8,312 bases of DNA from JANLQB01 sp043735935 (lineage in GTDB: Bacteria > Verrucomicrobiota > Verrucomicrobiia > Chthoniobacterales > Chthoniobacteraceae): NCBI GenBank assembly GCA_043735935.1, contig JAYTDO010000087.1, forward strand, positions 1 through 8,312, written 5' to 3'. Below the pieces are notes generated by a model. It searched no databases, was not told the origin of the DNA, and saw only the letters and a program-made list of their open reading frames with translations. The position numbers and the translations under genes are program-made. This document shows positions 1 through 5,940 of this stretch, piece by piece; within the stretch, counting starts at the first letter, position 1, and every line of letters begins with the position of its first letter.

Positions 1-209
1 GTGCCGCTGACGGGGAAGGTGAGGGGGTTTTCGGTGCGGAAGACTTGGCGGAGCATGGCGCAGGTGTCGTCCATGATGGAGAGGTACTGGGGGTCGAGGT
101 GGCCGATGGTGGGGGCGCTGAGGGCGCGGAGGACGCGGTGGGGGACGGGGCTGGGGCCGGGGCCCATGAGGATGCGTTCGGCGGGGTGGACGGATGGGAA
201 GGAGCTCAT
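1..209 (-). CDS. Class V aminotransferase (alanine-glyoxylate / serine-pyruvate type), N-terminal fragment
   Basis: The first 69 residues of a pyridoxal-phosphate enzyme are visible; the rest lies beyond the left edge. After a short leader the protein reads RILMGPGPSPVPHRVLRAL, then GHLDPQYLSIMDD, then TFPVSGT. This is the typical opening of the alanine-glyoxylate / serine-pyruvate aminotransferase group of fold type I: the GPGP turn, the G-H-(L)-D-P segment and the start of the PLP-phosphate-binding S-G-T region. The Schiff-base lysine would be in the missing part. Such enzymes move an amino group between alanine or serine and glyoxylate or other 2-oxo acids, in photorespiratory-type, purine-degradation or serine pathways; the exact substrate cannot be told from this fragment. 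The ATG at 207-209 is the first start fitting the family's N-terminus; no strong Shine-Dalgarno is seen. It is divergent from hemB across 53 bases. Confidence 0.85.
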   Translation of the reverse strand, partial: MSSFPSVHPAERILMGPGPSPVPHRVLRALSAPTIGHLDPQYLSIMDDTCAMLRQVFRTENPLTFPVSG

Positions 210-262
210 GGTGGGAATTTTGGCATCGCGCGCGGGGGTGTGGCGAGCGATATGGTGTGGGA
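210..262. other. Short divergent intergenic region (aminotransferase / hemB)
   Basis: Only 53 bases separate the two divergent start codons, so promoters for both genes must lie here or overlap the opposite coding sequence. The stretch is G-rich on the plus strand with a short tract GAATTTTGGCA near 214-224 and the hexamer TATGGT at 251-256. Neither makes a convincing -35/-10 pair. No operator or riboswitch is recognisable. Confidence 0.4.
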
Positions 263-1249
263 ATGATGAATCTTGTCCGTCGTCCGCGCCGTCTTCGTTC
301 TTCGCCTGCGTTGCGTTCGCTGGTGCGTGAGGTGTCGCTGCATGCGGAGGATTTTATTCTGCCGTTGTTTGTGTCGGAGAAGATCTCGGAGCGGGTGCCG
401 GTGGCGTCGATGCCGGGGGTTTTCCAACTGCCGCTGGAGGAGCTGGTGCGGGTGGCGCGGGAGGCGCATGGGGCGGGGGTGGCGAGTGTGCTGCTTTTCG
501 GGATCCCGGCGGTGAAGAATGAGCATGCGTCGCAGGCGTATGCGGAGGAGGGGATCGTGCAGCGGGCGGTGCGGGCGCTGAAGGCGGAGGTGCCGGGGCT
601 GGTGGTGATGACGGATGTGTGTCTGTGCGAGTTTATGAGCCACGGGCATTGCGGGGTGGCGCACTTTGAGGGGGATCATGTGGAGGTGGATAATGATGCG
701 TCGGTGGAGCTGCTGGTGCGGGCGGCGGTGTCGCATGCGCGGGCGGGGGCGGATGTGGTGGCGCCGAGCGATATGATGGATGGGCGGGTGGGGGCGATCC
801 GGGCGGGGCTGGATGCGGCGGGGTTTGAGGGGACGGTGATCATGAGTTACGCGGCGAAGTTTGCGTCGGCGTTTTATGGGCCGTTCCGCGATGCGGCGGA
901 GAGTGCGCCGGCGGCGGGGGATCGGCGGAGCTACCAGATGGATGCGGCGAATGCGCTGGAGGCGCTGCGGGAGGTGGAGCTGGATGTGGCGGAGGGTGCG
1001 GATGTGGTGATGGTGAAGCCGGGGCTGGCTTACCTGGATATCGTGTGGCGGGTGAAGGAGCGCTTTGGCCTGCCGACGGCGGTGTATAATGTGAGCGGGG
1101 AGTACGCGATGGTGAAGGCGGCGGCGGCGAATGGATGGGTGGATGAGAAGGCGACGGTGCTGGAGATGATGACGGCCTTTAAGCGGGCGGGGGCGGACTT
1201 GATCCTGACGTATTGGGCGCGGGAGCTGGTGGATTGGGTGCGGCGGTAA
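263..1249 (+). CDS. hemB: Porphobilinogen synthase (delta-aminolevulinic acid dehydratase)
   Basis: HemB condenses two 5-aminolevulinate molecules into porphobilinogen in the cytoplasm, the first common step of tetrapyrrole (heme) synthesis. The product is 328 residues, normal for the family (E. coli about 324), and forms a single TIM-barrel. The two active-site lysines are in clear motifs: K199 in SYAAKFASAFYGPFRDA and the Schiff-base lysine K252 in VMVKPGLAYLDIV. A zinc-type metal site is present as C120, C122 and C130 in TDVCLCEFMSHGHCG, so this is the cysteine-rich Zn form and not the Mg-only form. Two ATGs in tandem at 263 and 266 could each start translation; the family begins near N-L-V-R-R-P-R-R-L-R, which fits either. 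The frame stays open upstream to a possible start at 194, but that would run into the opposite aminotransferase gene and add residues unlike the family. Codons end overwhelmingly in G (GCG, GTG, CTG, GGG). Confidence 0.97.
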   Translation: MMNLVRRPRRLRSSPALRSLVREVSLHAEDFILPLFVSEKISERVPVASMPGVFQLPLEELVRVAREAHGAGVASVLLFGIPAVKNEHASQAYAEEGIVQRAVRALKAEVPGLVVMTDVCLCEFMSHGHCGVAHFEGDHVEVDNDASVELLVRAAVSHARAGADVVAPSDMMDGRVGAIRAGLDAAGFEGTVIMSYAAKFASAFYGPFRDAAESAPAAGDRRSYQMDAANALEALREVELDVAEGADVVMVKPGLAYLDIVWRVKERFGLPTAVYNVSGEYAMVKAAAANGWVDEKATVLEMMTAFKRAGADLILTYWARELVDWVRR

Positions 1250-1268
1250 GGCACGGGTACAAACGAAA

Positions 1269-1294
1269 CCGGCGCCCCGTTTCCAGGACGCCGG
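1269..1294. terminator. Probable bidirectional terminator between hemB and glnK
   Basis: Perfect 6-base arms CCGGCG (1269-1274) and CGCCGG (1289-1294) enclose a 14-base loop in the 76-base gap between two convergent genes. On the plus strand the stem is followed by the T-rich CTTGTTGCTT. On the minus strand it is followed by TTTCGTTTG, and there the stem gains a G-U pair. Position and both T-rich tails fit a shared intrinsic terminator for hemB and the amt-glnK operon. The T tracts are interrupted, so efficiency is uncertain. Confidence 0.6.
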
Positions 1295-1325
1295 CTTGTT
1301 GCTTGTGGACGTGTGAGGAGCGGGC

Positions 1326-1664
1326 CTAGACGGCTTTTTCTCCGGTTTCCTCGGTGCGGATGCGGACGGCTTCCTCGACGTTGGAGACGAAGATCTTGCC
1401 GTCGCCGATCTTGCCGGTTTTGGCGGCTTTCACGATGGCGGCGGTGGCGAGGTCGACCTGGGCATCGCCGAGGACGACTTCGATCTTGATCTTGGGAAGA
1501 AAGTCCACGGTGTACTCGCTTCCGCGGTAGATTTCCGTGTGCCCTTTCTGGCGGCCGAATCCTTTGACTTCGGTGACGGTCATGCCTTCGATGCCGAGTT
1601 CGGCGAGGGCGTCTTTGACTTCCTCCAACTTGAAGGGTTTGATGATGGCTTCGATTTTTTTCAT
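1326..1664 (-). CDS. glnK: Nitrogen regulatory protein PII (GlnK/GlnB family)
   Basis: This is a trimeric cytoplasmic signal protein that binds ATP/ADP and 2-oxoglutarate and docks on the ammonium channel to close it when nitrogen is plentiful. The 112-residue product has exactly the family length. The family hallmarks are present: MKKIEAIIKPFKLEEVKDAL at the N-terminus, Q39 in GFGRQKGH, the T-loop signature YRGSEY (46-51) with Y51 as the classical uridylylation site, K58, and the nucleotide-binding TGKIGDGKIF (83-92). It lies 18 bases downstream of amt on the same strand, the standard amt-glnK arrangement, which is why glnK is preferred to glnB. A strong Shine-Dalgarno precedes its start. 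Whether Y51 is modified here depends on a GlnD enzyme not present in the window. Confidence 0.97.
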   Translation of the reverse strand: MKKIEAIIKPFKLEEVKDALAELGIEGMTVTEVKGFGRQKGHTEIYRGSEYTVDFLPKIKIEVVLGDAQVDLATAAIVKAAKTGKIGDGKIFVSNVEEAVRIRTEETGEKAV

Positions 1665-1673
1665 TTGAGTATT

Positions 1674-1679
1674 CTCCTT
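1674..1679 (-). promoter_or_regulatory. Ribosome binding site of glnK
   Basis: On the minus strand the short amt-glnK spacer contains AAGGAG nine bases before the glnK ATG. It is the clearest Shine-Dalgarno in the window and stands out because amt and hisF lack an obvious one. It suggests that glnK is independently and efficiently translated from the shared message. Confidence 0.75.
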
Positions 1680-1682
1680 GGA

Positions 1683-3335
1683 TTAGAGGATGTAGCCCTC
1701 TTCTTGGTGGTCGGTGATGTCGAGGCCCTGGCTTTCGGCTTCGGGTGTCGGACGCAAGCCAATGAGGACTTTCACCACAAAGGCGATGACAATCGTGGCG
1801 ACGACGGAAAGGACCAGGGTGATGAGGATGGCTTTGATCTGCTCGGTGAGCAGGCCGCCTTCGGCGATGAGCTTGGCGAGGCCGTTGGCCTTGGCGTAGC
1901 TGTTGGCGTCGGTGAGGTTGCCATTGACGCTGCTGGTGGCGAGGACGCCGGTGAGGAGGGCGCCGAGGGTGCCGCCGACGGCGTGGACGCCGAAGGTGTC
2001 GAGCGCGTCGTCGTAGCCGAAGGCGCCTTTGACGAAGACGACGAAGATGTATGGCACGATGCCGGCGAGCAGGCCGACGATCATGGCGCCGGTGGCATCG
2101 ACGAAGCCGCAGGCGGGAGTGATGACGACGAGGCCCGCGACGATGCCCGAGCAGAAGCCGAGGATGGACGGGTGGCCCTTGTGGACCCACTCGATGAGCG
2201 CCCAGATGAAGCCGGCGCTGGCGGCGGCGAGCGTGGTCGTCATGAAGGCATTCGAGGAGACGCCGTCTGCGGCGAGGGCGGAGCCGGCATTAAAGCCGTA
2301 CCAGCCGACCCAGAGCATGCCGGTGCCGACCATGCAAAGGACCATGGAGTGCGGGGCCATCTTCTCTTTGCCGAAGCCAAGGCGCTTGCCGAGGATGATG
2401 CAGAGGATGAGGGCGCTCCAGCCCGAGGTCATGTGGACGACGGTGCCGCCGGCGAAGTCGATCGCGGCGATCTTGGCGTCGCTATTCCAGACGCCATTCA
2501 TGAGGCCGGTGGCGCCCCAGACCATGTGGGCCATGGGGAAATAAACCACGAACATCCAGACGGCGATGAAGAGCAGGATGGCGCTGAACTTCATGCGCTC
2601 GGCGATGGCGCCGACGATGAGCGCCGGGGTGATGATCGCGAACATGAGCTGATACATGGAGAAGACGTTCTGCGAGACCCAGTAGCAGTAGTCGGTGTTT
2701 GGTGCGCTGGTGACGCCTTTGAGGAAGAAGAATTCGGTGCCGCCGATGTAGGGGCTGCCGAAGCTTTTGCCGAAGACGAGGCTGTAGCCGAAGGCCCACC
2801 AGAGGATGGTGATCATGCCGGCGCAGCCCAGACACTGGGCGAGGACGCTGAGGACGTTCTTCTTGCGGACGAGGCCGCCGTAGAAGAGCGCGAGGCCGGG
2901 CAGCGTCATGAAGAGCACGAGCGCGGCGCAGGTCATCATCCAGCCGTTGTGGCCGGGACCGGCGACGCCGACGGAGGCCGTGGTGAGGCCCTCGGGGGTC
3001 TCGCCTTTGTCGTTCTTCAGCGGAGCACCGGGATCGACGTTGTTGAGGTAAGCCTCAAGGCCGGCGACGCGCTGCTCGAGGGTAGGCTCGGGCTTCTTCG
3101 CTTCGCCCGCGGGAGCGGCTTCCTCGGCCTTGGGAGCCTCCGCCTTCGGGGCTTCGGCTGGAGGCGGGGCAACTGGAGCCGGCGGCGGCTCAGCGGCGGC
3201 GGGCTCGGCGGGTTTGGCCGCTTCGGCGGCGGCGGGCGCGGCCGGGTCGGCTTGCGCGTGGAGAGATGTCCCCAGGCTGGTCCACGCGAGCGAGGTCGCG
3301 AGGAGGAGCGCCGGGAGTTTCATGAAGGGTTTCAT
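1683..3335 (-). CDS. amt: Ammonium transporter (Amt/MEP/Rh family) with long N-terminal extension
   Basis: Amt is a trimeric inner-membrane channel for ammonium. Of 550 residues, about 1-28 form a signal peptide (basic MKPFMK, hydrophobic core, likely cleavage after HAQA). Residues 29-85 are Ala/Pro/Glu-rich and low in complexity, and 86-100 look like a short helix (TLEQRVAGLEAYLNN). The channel proper begins near 128 (GHNGWMMTCAALVLFMTLPG) and has about 11 hydrophobic segments to roughly 526, then a short cytoplasmic tail. Conserved features are D293 in DFAGGTVVHM, the twin pore histidines H301 and H451 (FGVHAVGGTLGALLTG), the FYGGLVRKKN loop (151-160) and IITPALIVGAIAER. The extension makes it roughly 120 residues longer than E. 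coli AmtB (about 428 residues). The ATG at 3335 gives the best signal peptide; a second ATG at 3323 would also work; neither has a clear Shine-Dalgarno. It is first gene of an amt-glnK operon with a sigma-54 type promoter upstream. Confidence 0.96.
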   Translation of the reverse strand: MKPFMKLPALLLATSLAWTSLGTSLHAQADPAAPAAAEAAKPAEPAAAEPPPAPVAPPPAEAPKAEAPKAEEAAPAGEAKKPEPTLEQRVAGLEAYLNNVDPGAPLKNDKGETPEGLTTASVGVAGPGHNGWMMTCAALVLFMTLPGLALFYGGLVRKKNVLSVLAQCLGCAGMITILWWAFGYSLVFGKSFGSPYIGGTEFFFLKGVTSAPNTDYCYWVSQNVFSMYQLMFAIITPALIVGAIAERMKFSAILLFIAVWMFVVYFPMAHMVWGATGLMNGVWNSDAKIAAIDFAGGTVVHMTSGWSALILCIILGKRLGFGKEKMAPHSMVLCMVGTGMLWVGWYGFNAGSALAADGVSSNAFMTTTLAAASAGFIWALIEWVHKGHPSILGFCSGIVAGLVVITPACGFVDATGAMIVGLLAGIVPYIFVVFVKGAFGYDDALDTFGVHAVGGTLGALLTGVLATSSVNGNLTDANSYAKANGLAKLIAEGGLLTEQIKAILITLVLSVVATIVIAFVVKVLIGLRPTPEAESQGLDITDHQEEGYIL

Positions 3336-3399
3336 TTCGTTAGTGGCGTTGGTGTTTTTAGGGTTTGGCTATTTTCCGCCAGCTTCCGTTGTGGAAACG

Positions 3400-3433
3400 C
3401 CTCCTGTCGTGGGCAGTGCGCCGTCGCAGGAGG
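3400..3433 (-). repeat. Inverted repeat in the presumed amt leader
   Basis: Perfect 7-base arms CCTCCTG (3400-3406) and CAGGAGG (3427-3433) enclose 20 bases. In the loop GGC and GCC (3412-3414 and 3420-3422) could pair as an inner stem. It lies between the putative sigma-54 promoter and the amt start, so it would be transcribed in the 5' untranslated leader. On the transcript the 3' arm contains AGGAGG, followed by CGTTTCC with no nearby start codon and only a weak U stretch, so it is not a convincing terminator. It could be a leader structure, a protein-binding dyad or chance. Confidence 0.4.
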
Positions 3434-3465
3434 TTTGTGGTCGGAAATTGGTTCGCGGCGCCTTT

Positions 3466-3481
3466 AGCAGCCGTTATGCCA
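3466..3481 (-). promoter_or_regulatory. Sigma-54 (RpoN) type -24/-12 promoter for amt-glnK
   Basis: On the minus strand the sequence TGGCATAACGGCTGCT matches the consensus TGGCAC-N5-TTGCW: TGGCA is exact, the invariant GG and GC have the exact -24/-12 spacing, and the -12 box is CTGCT with its first base changed. Transcription would start near 3454-3455, giving a leader of about 120 bases before amt. Sigma-54/NtrC control of amt-glnK is well established in other bacteria, which makes the match more credible. No clear NtrC enhancer dyad was found upstream. Confidence 0.55.
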
Positions 3482-3604
3482 GAGGCTGTTTACGTTTGTT
3501 TTACAGAGGAAAATCACGATCTTCCCCATCAATCGCCCGCCGAGCGGTGGACGAATGTCACCAATCCTCGGTGTCGTGTGTAAAACGCCGCAGCACCCCT
3601 TTTC

Positions 3605-4501
3605 CTACGCCCGCGGATGCGCGTCGTCGTAGGCCTTTTTCAAACGTTCGGTGGTGACGTGCGTGTAAATCTGCGTGGTCGAAAGGCTGGCGTGCCCGAG
3701 GAGGGATTGCACGCTGCGGAGGTCCGCGCCGGCATCGAGCAGATGGGTGGCGAAGCTGTGCCGAAGTTTGTGCGGGCTCACGTTCACCGGGATGCTCGTG
3801 TGCGGCAGGTAACGCTTCAGCACGAGCGCCACATTCACCGGGGCGATGCGCTTTCGCACTTTGCTCAGGAAGAGCGGCCCACTTTGCACATTCGCTTCCT
3901 GCCGATATTTCTGGATCGCGAGCAGCGCCGGCGCGCCGACCGGCACGATGCGTTCCTTCCGGCCCTTTCCGAGCACACGCACGCTCTCGGTGAAGGGATC
4001 GACGTCCCCAACGTTCAGGGAGATCAATTCGGCGAGTCGCAGCCCGCTGCTGTAGAAAAGTTCCAGGATCGCGGCATCCCGCGCCGGCATCCAGATCGGC
4101 GCGCGGGATTGCCGCTCGACTCGCAGCGGCGCGCCGAGCAGCTCGTCGATCTGCTGCGCCGTGAGGACGATGGGCAGCTTTTTCTCCAGCTTCGGCAGGA
4201 GGACTTCCTTTAGCGGATTGAGCTTCAGGCCGTGCCGCTGCGCGAGGAATTTGAAAAACGTGCGCAGCGCCGCGAAGTGCAGGCGGATGGTCGGCCGCGC
4301 CATCTCACGTTTGCCGCAGGCGAAAAGGTAGCGGCGAAAATCATCCGCCGTCAGTTCCTTCCAGGCCGGCGCGGGCACGGTTTTCCGAAATTCCGAGAGC
4401 GCGTGTCGGTAGTTTTCCACGGTCCTCCGAGCCGCGTTGCGCTCGTTTTCGAGGAACGTGAAAAAGTCGTCTGCGAAGCGGTCGCGCTGCGGGCGGTTCA
4501 C
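3605..4501 (-). CDS. xerC: Tyrosine recombinase, XerC/XerD family
   Basis: This 298-residue integrase-fold recombinase has the length of the chromosomal Xer proteins, which resolve chromosome dimers at the dif site during division. The N-terminal SAM-like DNA-binding domain spans about 7-90 (FADDFFTFLENERNAARRTVENYRHAL). The catalytic domain spans about 110-290 with every catalytic residue in place: R155 in YSSGLRLAELISL, K179 in VLGKGRKERIVPVG, H244 and R247 in HKLRHSFATHLL, H270 in LLGHASLSTTQIYTH, and nucleophile Y279. Translation appears to start at GTG (4499-4501), the only suitable start before the conserved N-terminus. It lies 42 bases downstream of the DUF4912 gene, probably in one transcript. 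Motifs and compact length favour a housekeeping Xer protein over a phage or integron integrase; XerC versus XerD cannot be settled by eye. No mobile-element cargo surrounds it. Confidence 0.92.
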   Translation of the reverse strand: MNRPQRDRFADDFFTFLENERNAARRTVENYRHALSEFRKTVPAPAWKELTADDFRRYLFACGKREMARPTIRLHFAALRTFFKFLAQRHGLKLNPLKEVLLPKLEKKLPIVLTAQQIDELLGAPLRVERQSRAPIWMPARDAAILELFYSSGLRLAELISLNVGDVDPFTESVRVLGKGRKERIVPVGAPALLAIQKYRQEANVQSGPLFLSKVRKRIAPVNVALVLKRYLPHTSIPVNVSPHKLRHSFATHLLDAGADLRSVQSLLGHASLSTTQIYTHVTTERLKKAYDDAHPRA

Positions 4502-4543
4502 GCGCGGAACGTAACCGCACGCAGCGGCGTTTGGCCAGCGCGC

Positions 4544-5770
4544 TTACTTCCGCCCGATCAATGGCTCGAGATATGGAGGCTGCGCGGTGTCCGTCACCTC
4601 GCCCACCTTCTCAGTGCCGCGCTGGAAGACGAACTTCGCCGAGCGCTGCTCCACGCCATCGGGCGAACGCGCGACGATCGGCACCGCGAAATCCCCATCC
4701 GGCAGCGTGAAGTGGTAGCGGAAGGTGCCGTCCGGGCTGAGGCGGATTTCCTTTCCATCGACCCACACGGTCGCATCCGGGTCGGTGCCGCCGTAGAAGA
4801 TGATCTCGGCGTTCACGTGCATGTAAAAGCCGCGCTTGCTCGACACGCTGAAGGGCTGCGCGCTCCAGCTCGCTCCGATCCCGCTGTAAAGGCTGCTCAC
4901 CGCGGGCTGGAAGATCGCATTCAGGTCGGCCGCGAATCCGCTCGCGCTCTCGCTGTGGAGGCGGTCGTGGAGTTGCTTGCGCAAAAGCTGATCGATCTCG
5001 TCCGACCCGAGTCCCATCCGGTCCAGCAGGCTGTGGCCGAGCAGCGCCGCGAGCAATGCGCGTTGCTCGTTCGTCCACGTCGGCGTTTTGCCGGCCTGAA
5101 ACGCGATCTTCCGTCCTTCGCCGCTGATCCGCGCGACCGCCTCCAGCAGGCTCTCGCCCTCCTCCATCTGCCCGCGGACGAGATCGAGCATCCGCTCAAA
5201 ACTCAACTGCGCCGGCACCGTGGCAAACTCGGCCGCCGCGTCCTCGGCCAGCGCGTCCGGCGGCGTCTGCGTCACGCCCGAAACGATGATCGAAGCCCAA
5301 CCGCCGTCCCGCGCGAAAAACCCGATCTCCGCGAAATACAACGTCCCCGGCGAACTCACCGGCACATACCAGTTTCGCGCCTCCGGGGCGATTTCCACGA
5401 TCGTCTCCTGCGCACCGTCCGCGCGTGTGATCTTCAGGAAAAACTGCGCATGTCCGCCGCGCATGGAAGCCGCCGGATATTTCGTCCAATCCAAATCCCA
5501 ATACGCAAAGAGCCACCGCGGATCGCGCGCCACGAGGAAAAGCGTGTCTTCATCGTAGCTCGCGGGCAGCGCGCCGAGATCCTCATAGGCTGGGGCCGCA
5601 GAGGCCGTCATCGTGGCGACCACAGGCTCGGGAGATATTTCAAATTTATGCGCTTCGACCGTCTCCTGTTCCCCGACCAGCGGCGTGGCGGATACCGAAA
5701 ACACTCCAGGCTTTTTCGCCTTGTCCTCGGCTGGCGCATTGTCGGATTGATCGTTGGTGTTGTTAGGCAT
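4544..5770 (-). CDS. DUF4912 domain-containing protein of unknown function
   Basis: From the ATG at 5770 the product is 408 residues. After a polar, disordered-looking N-terminus (1-70), residues about 72-170 match the DUF4912 pattern: DEDTLFLVARDPRWLFAYWDLDW, then a beta-rich stretch ending in PGTLYFAEIGFFARDGGW. A helical middle part (about 190-300) is followed by a beta-sandwich-like C-terminal segment (about 314-385) with GGTDPDATVWVDGKEI and DGTFRYHFTLPDGDF. There is no signal peptide or membrane segment, so it is probably cytoplasmic. DUF4912 has no established biochemical role, and none is assigned here. The frame stays open to an ATG at 5890, adding 40 very basic residues; that start has a fair Shine-Dalgarno (GAGGG) but the extension looks non-coding and contains a possible promoter, so 5770 is preferred. 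xerC follows 42 bases downstream. Confidence 0.85.
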   Translation of the reverse strand: MPNNTNDQSDNAPAEDKAKKPGVFSVSATPLVGEQETVEAHKFEISPEPVVATMTASAAPAYEDLGALPASYDEDTLFLVARDPRWLFAYWDLDWTKYPAASMRGGHAQFFLKITRADGAQETIVEIAPEARNWYVPVSSPGTLYFAEIGFFARDGGWASIIVSGVTQTPPDALAEDAAAEFATVPAQLSFERMLDLVRGQMEEGESLLEAVARISGEGRKIAFQAGKTPTWTNEQRALLAALLGHSLLDRMGLGSDEIDQLLRKQLHDRLHSESASGFAADLNAIFQPAVSSLYSGIGASWSAQPFSVSSKRGFYMHVNAEIIFYGGTDPDATVWVDGKEIRLSPDGTFRYHFTLPDGDFAVPIVARSPDGVEQRSAKFVFQRGTEKVGEVTDTAQPPYLEPLIGRK

Positions 5771-5814
5771 AGTCGTAGTTGCTCGTTGTTGGATTCCCGA
5801 AATTTGCGCGCGCC

Positions 5815-5844
5815 TTTTTAACTCAGGACGCCTACAACGGTCAA
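5815..5844 (-). promoter_or_regulatory. Candidate sigma-70 type promoter for DUF4912-xerC
   Basis: On the minus strand TTGACC (5839-5844) and TTAAAA (5816-5821) are separated by 17 bases, close to the vegetative -35/-10 layout. They sit in an AT-rich stretch about 45 bases upstream of the preferred DUF4912 start. If real, the promoter excludes the longer reading of that gene (start at 5890). Verrucomicrobial promoter consensus is not well defined, so this is tentative. Confidence 0.4.
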
Positions 5845-5911
5845 CCCGTTTTTCCATTCGTCTTTGCATCTTTACAACTTTCGGTCTCATAAGTGCCCTC
5901 TTTCGTCACGA

Positions 5912-5940
5912 AATTGCCATAACTACTCATAATGCTAACT
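5912..5940. other. dif-like imperfect palindrome
   Basis: An 11-base left arm AATTGCCATAA (5912-5922) and an 11-base right arm TAATGCTAACT (5930-5940) flank a 7-base centre CTACTCA. The arms are inverted copies at 7 of 11 positions. By my recall of the Firmicutes-type dif arms, the right arm agrees at 8 of 11 and the left arm at about 7-8 of 11. dif sites usually have a 6-base centre, and this element overlaps the hisF start codon (5932-5934), both of which argue against it. In favour, it lies just past the change of GC skew and near a xerC gene. Confidence 0.25.

Noticed and set aside
194..262. Upstream start for hemB
   Set aside because: It would overlap the divergent aminotransferase start and add residues unrelated to HemB; starts at 263/266 fit the family length.
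1539..3467. A long plus-strand open frame of about 640 residues opposite amt and glnK
   Set aside because: It is extremely rich in Asp, Glu, Gly and Ala, has no recognisable motif, and mirrors the codons of the clearly conserved amt and glnK genes. It is a by-product of high GC content.
3466..3481. TTATGCC / GGCATAA sequence as an alternative dif arm
   Set aside because: One arm resembles a XerC half-site but no partner arm follows at the right distance; the sigma-54 reading explains the sequence better.
3546..3562. Dyad GGTGGAC-GAAT-GTCACC upstream of the sigma-54 element as an NtrC enhancer
   Set aside because: The half-sites are in the opposite order to the NtrC consensus (TGCACC...GGTGCA), one arm has a bulge, and it is a single site.
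3605..4501. The tyrosine recombinase as the integrase of a mobile element
   Set aside because: There is no adjacent tRNA, attachment repeats, cargo or composition break; length and motifs match housekeeping Xer proteins.
4232..5821. A long plus-strand open frame opposite xerC and DUF4912
   Set aside because: Its product is Arg/His-rich without domains and lies antisense to two genes with well-supported family motifs.
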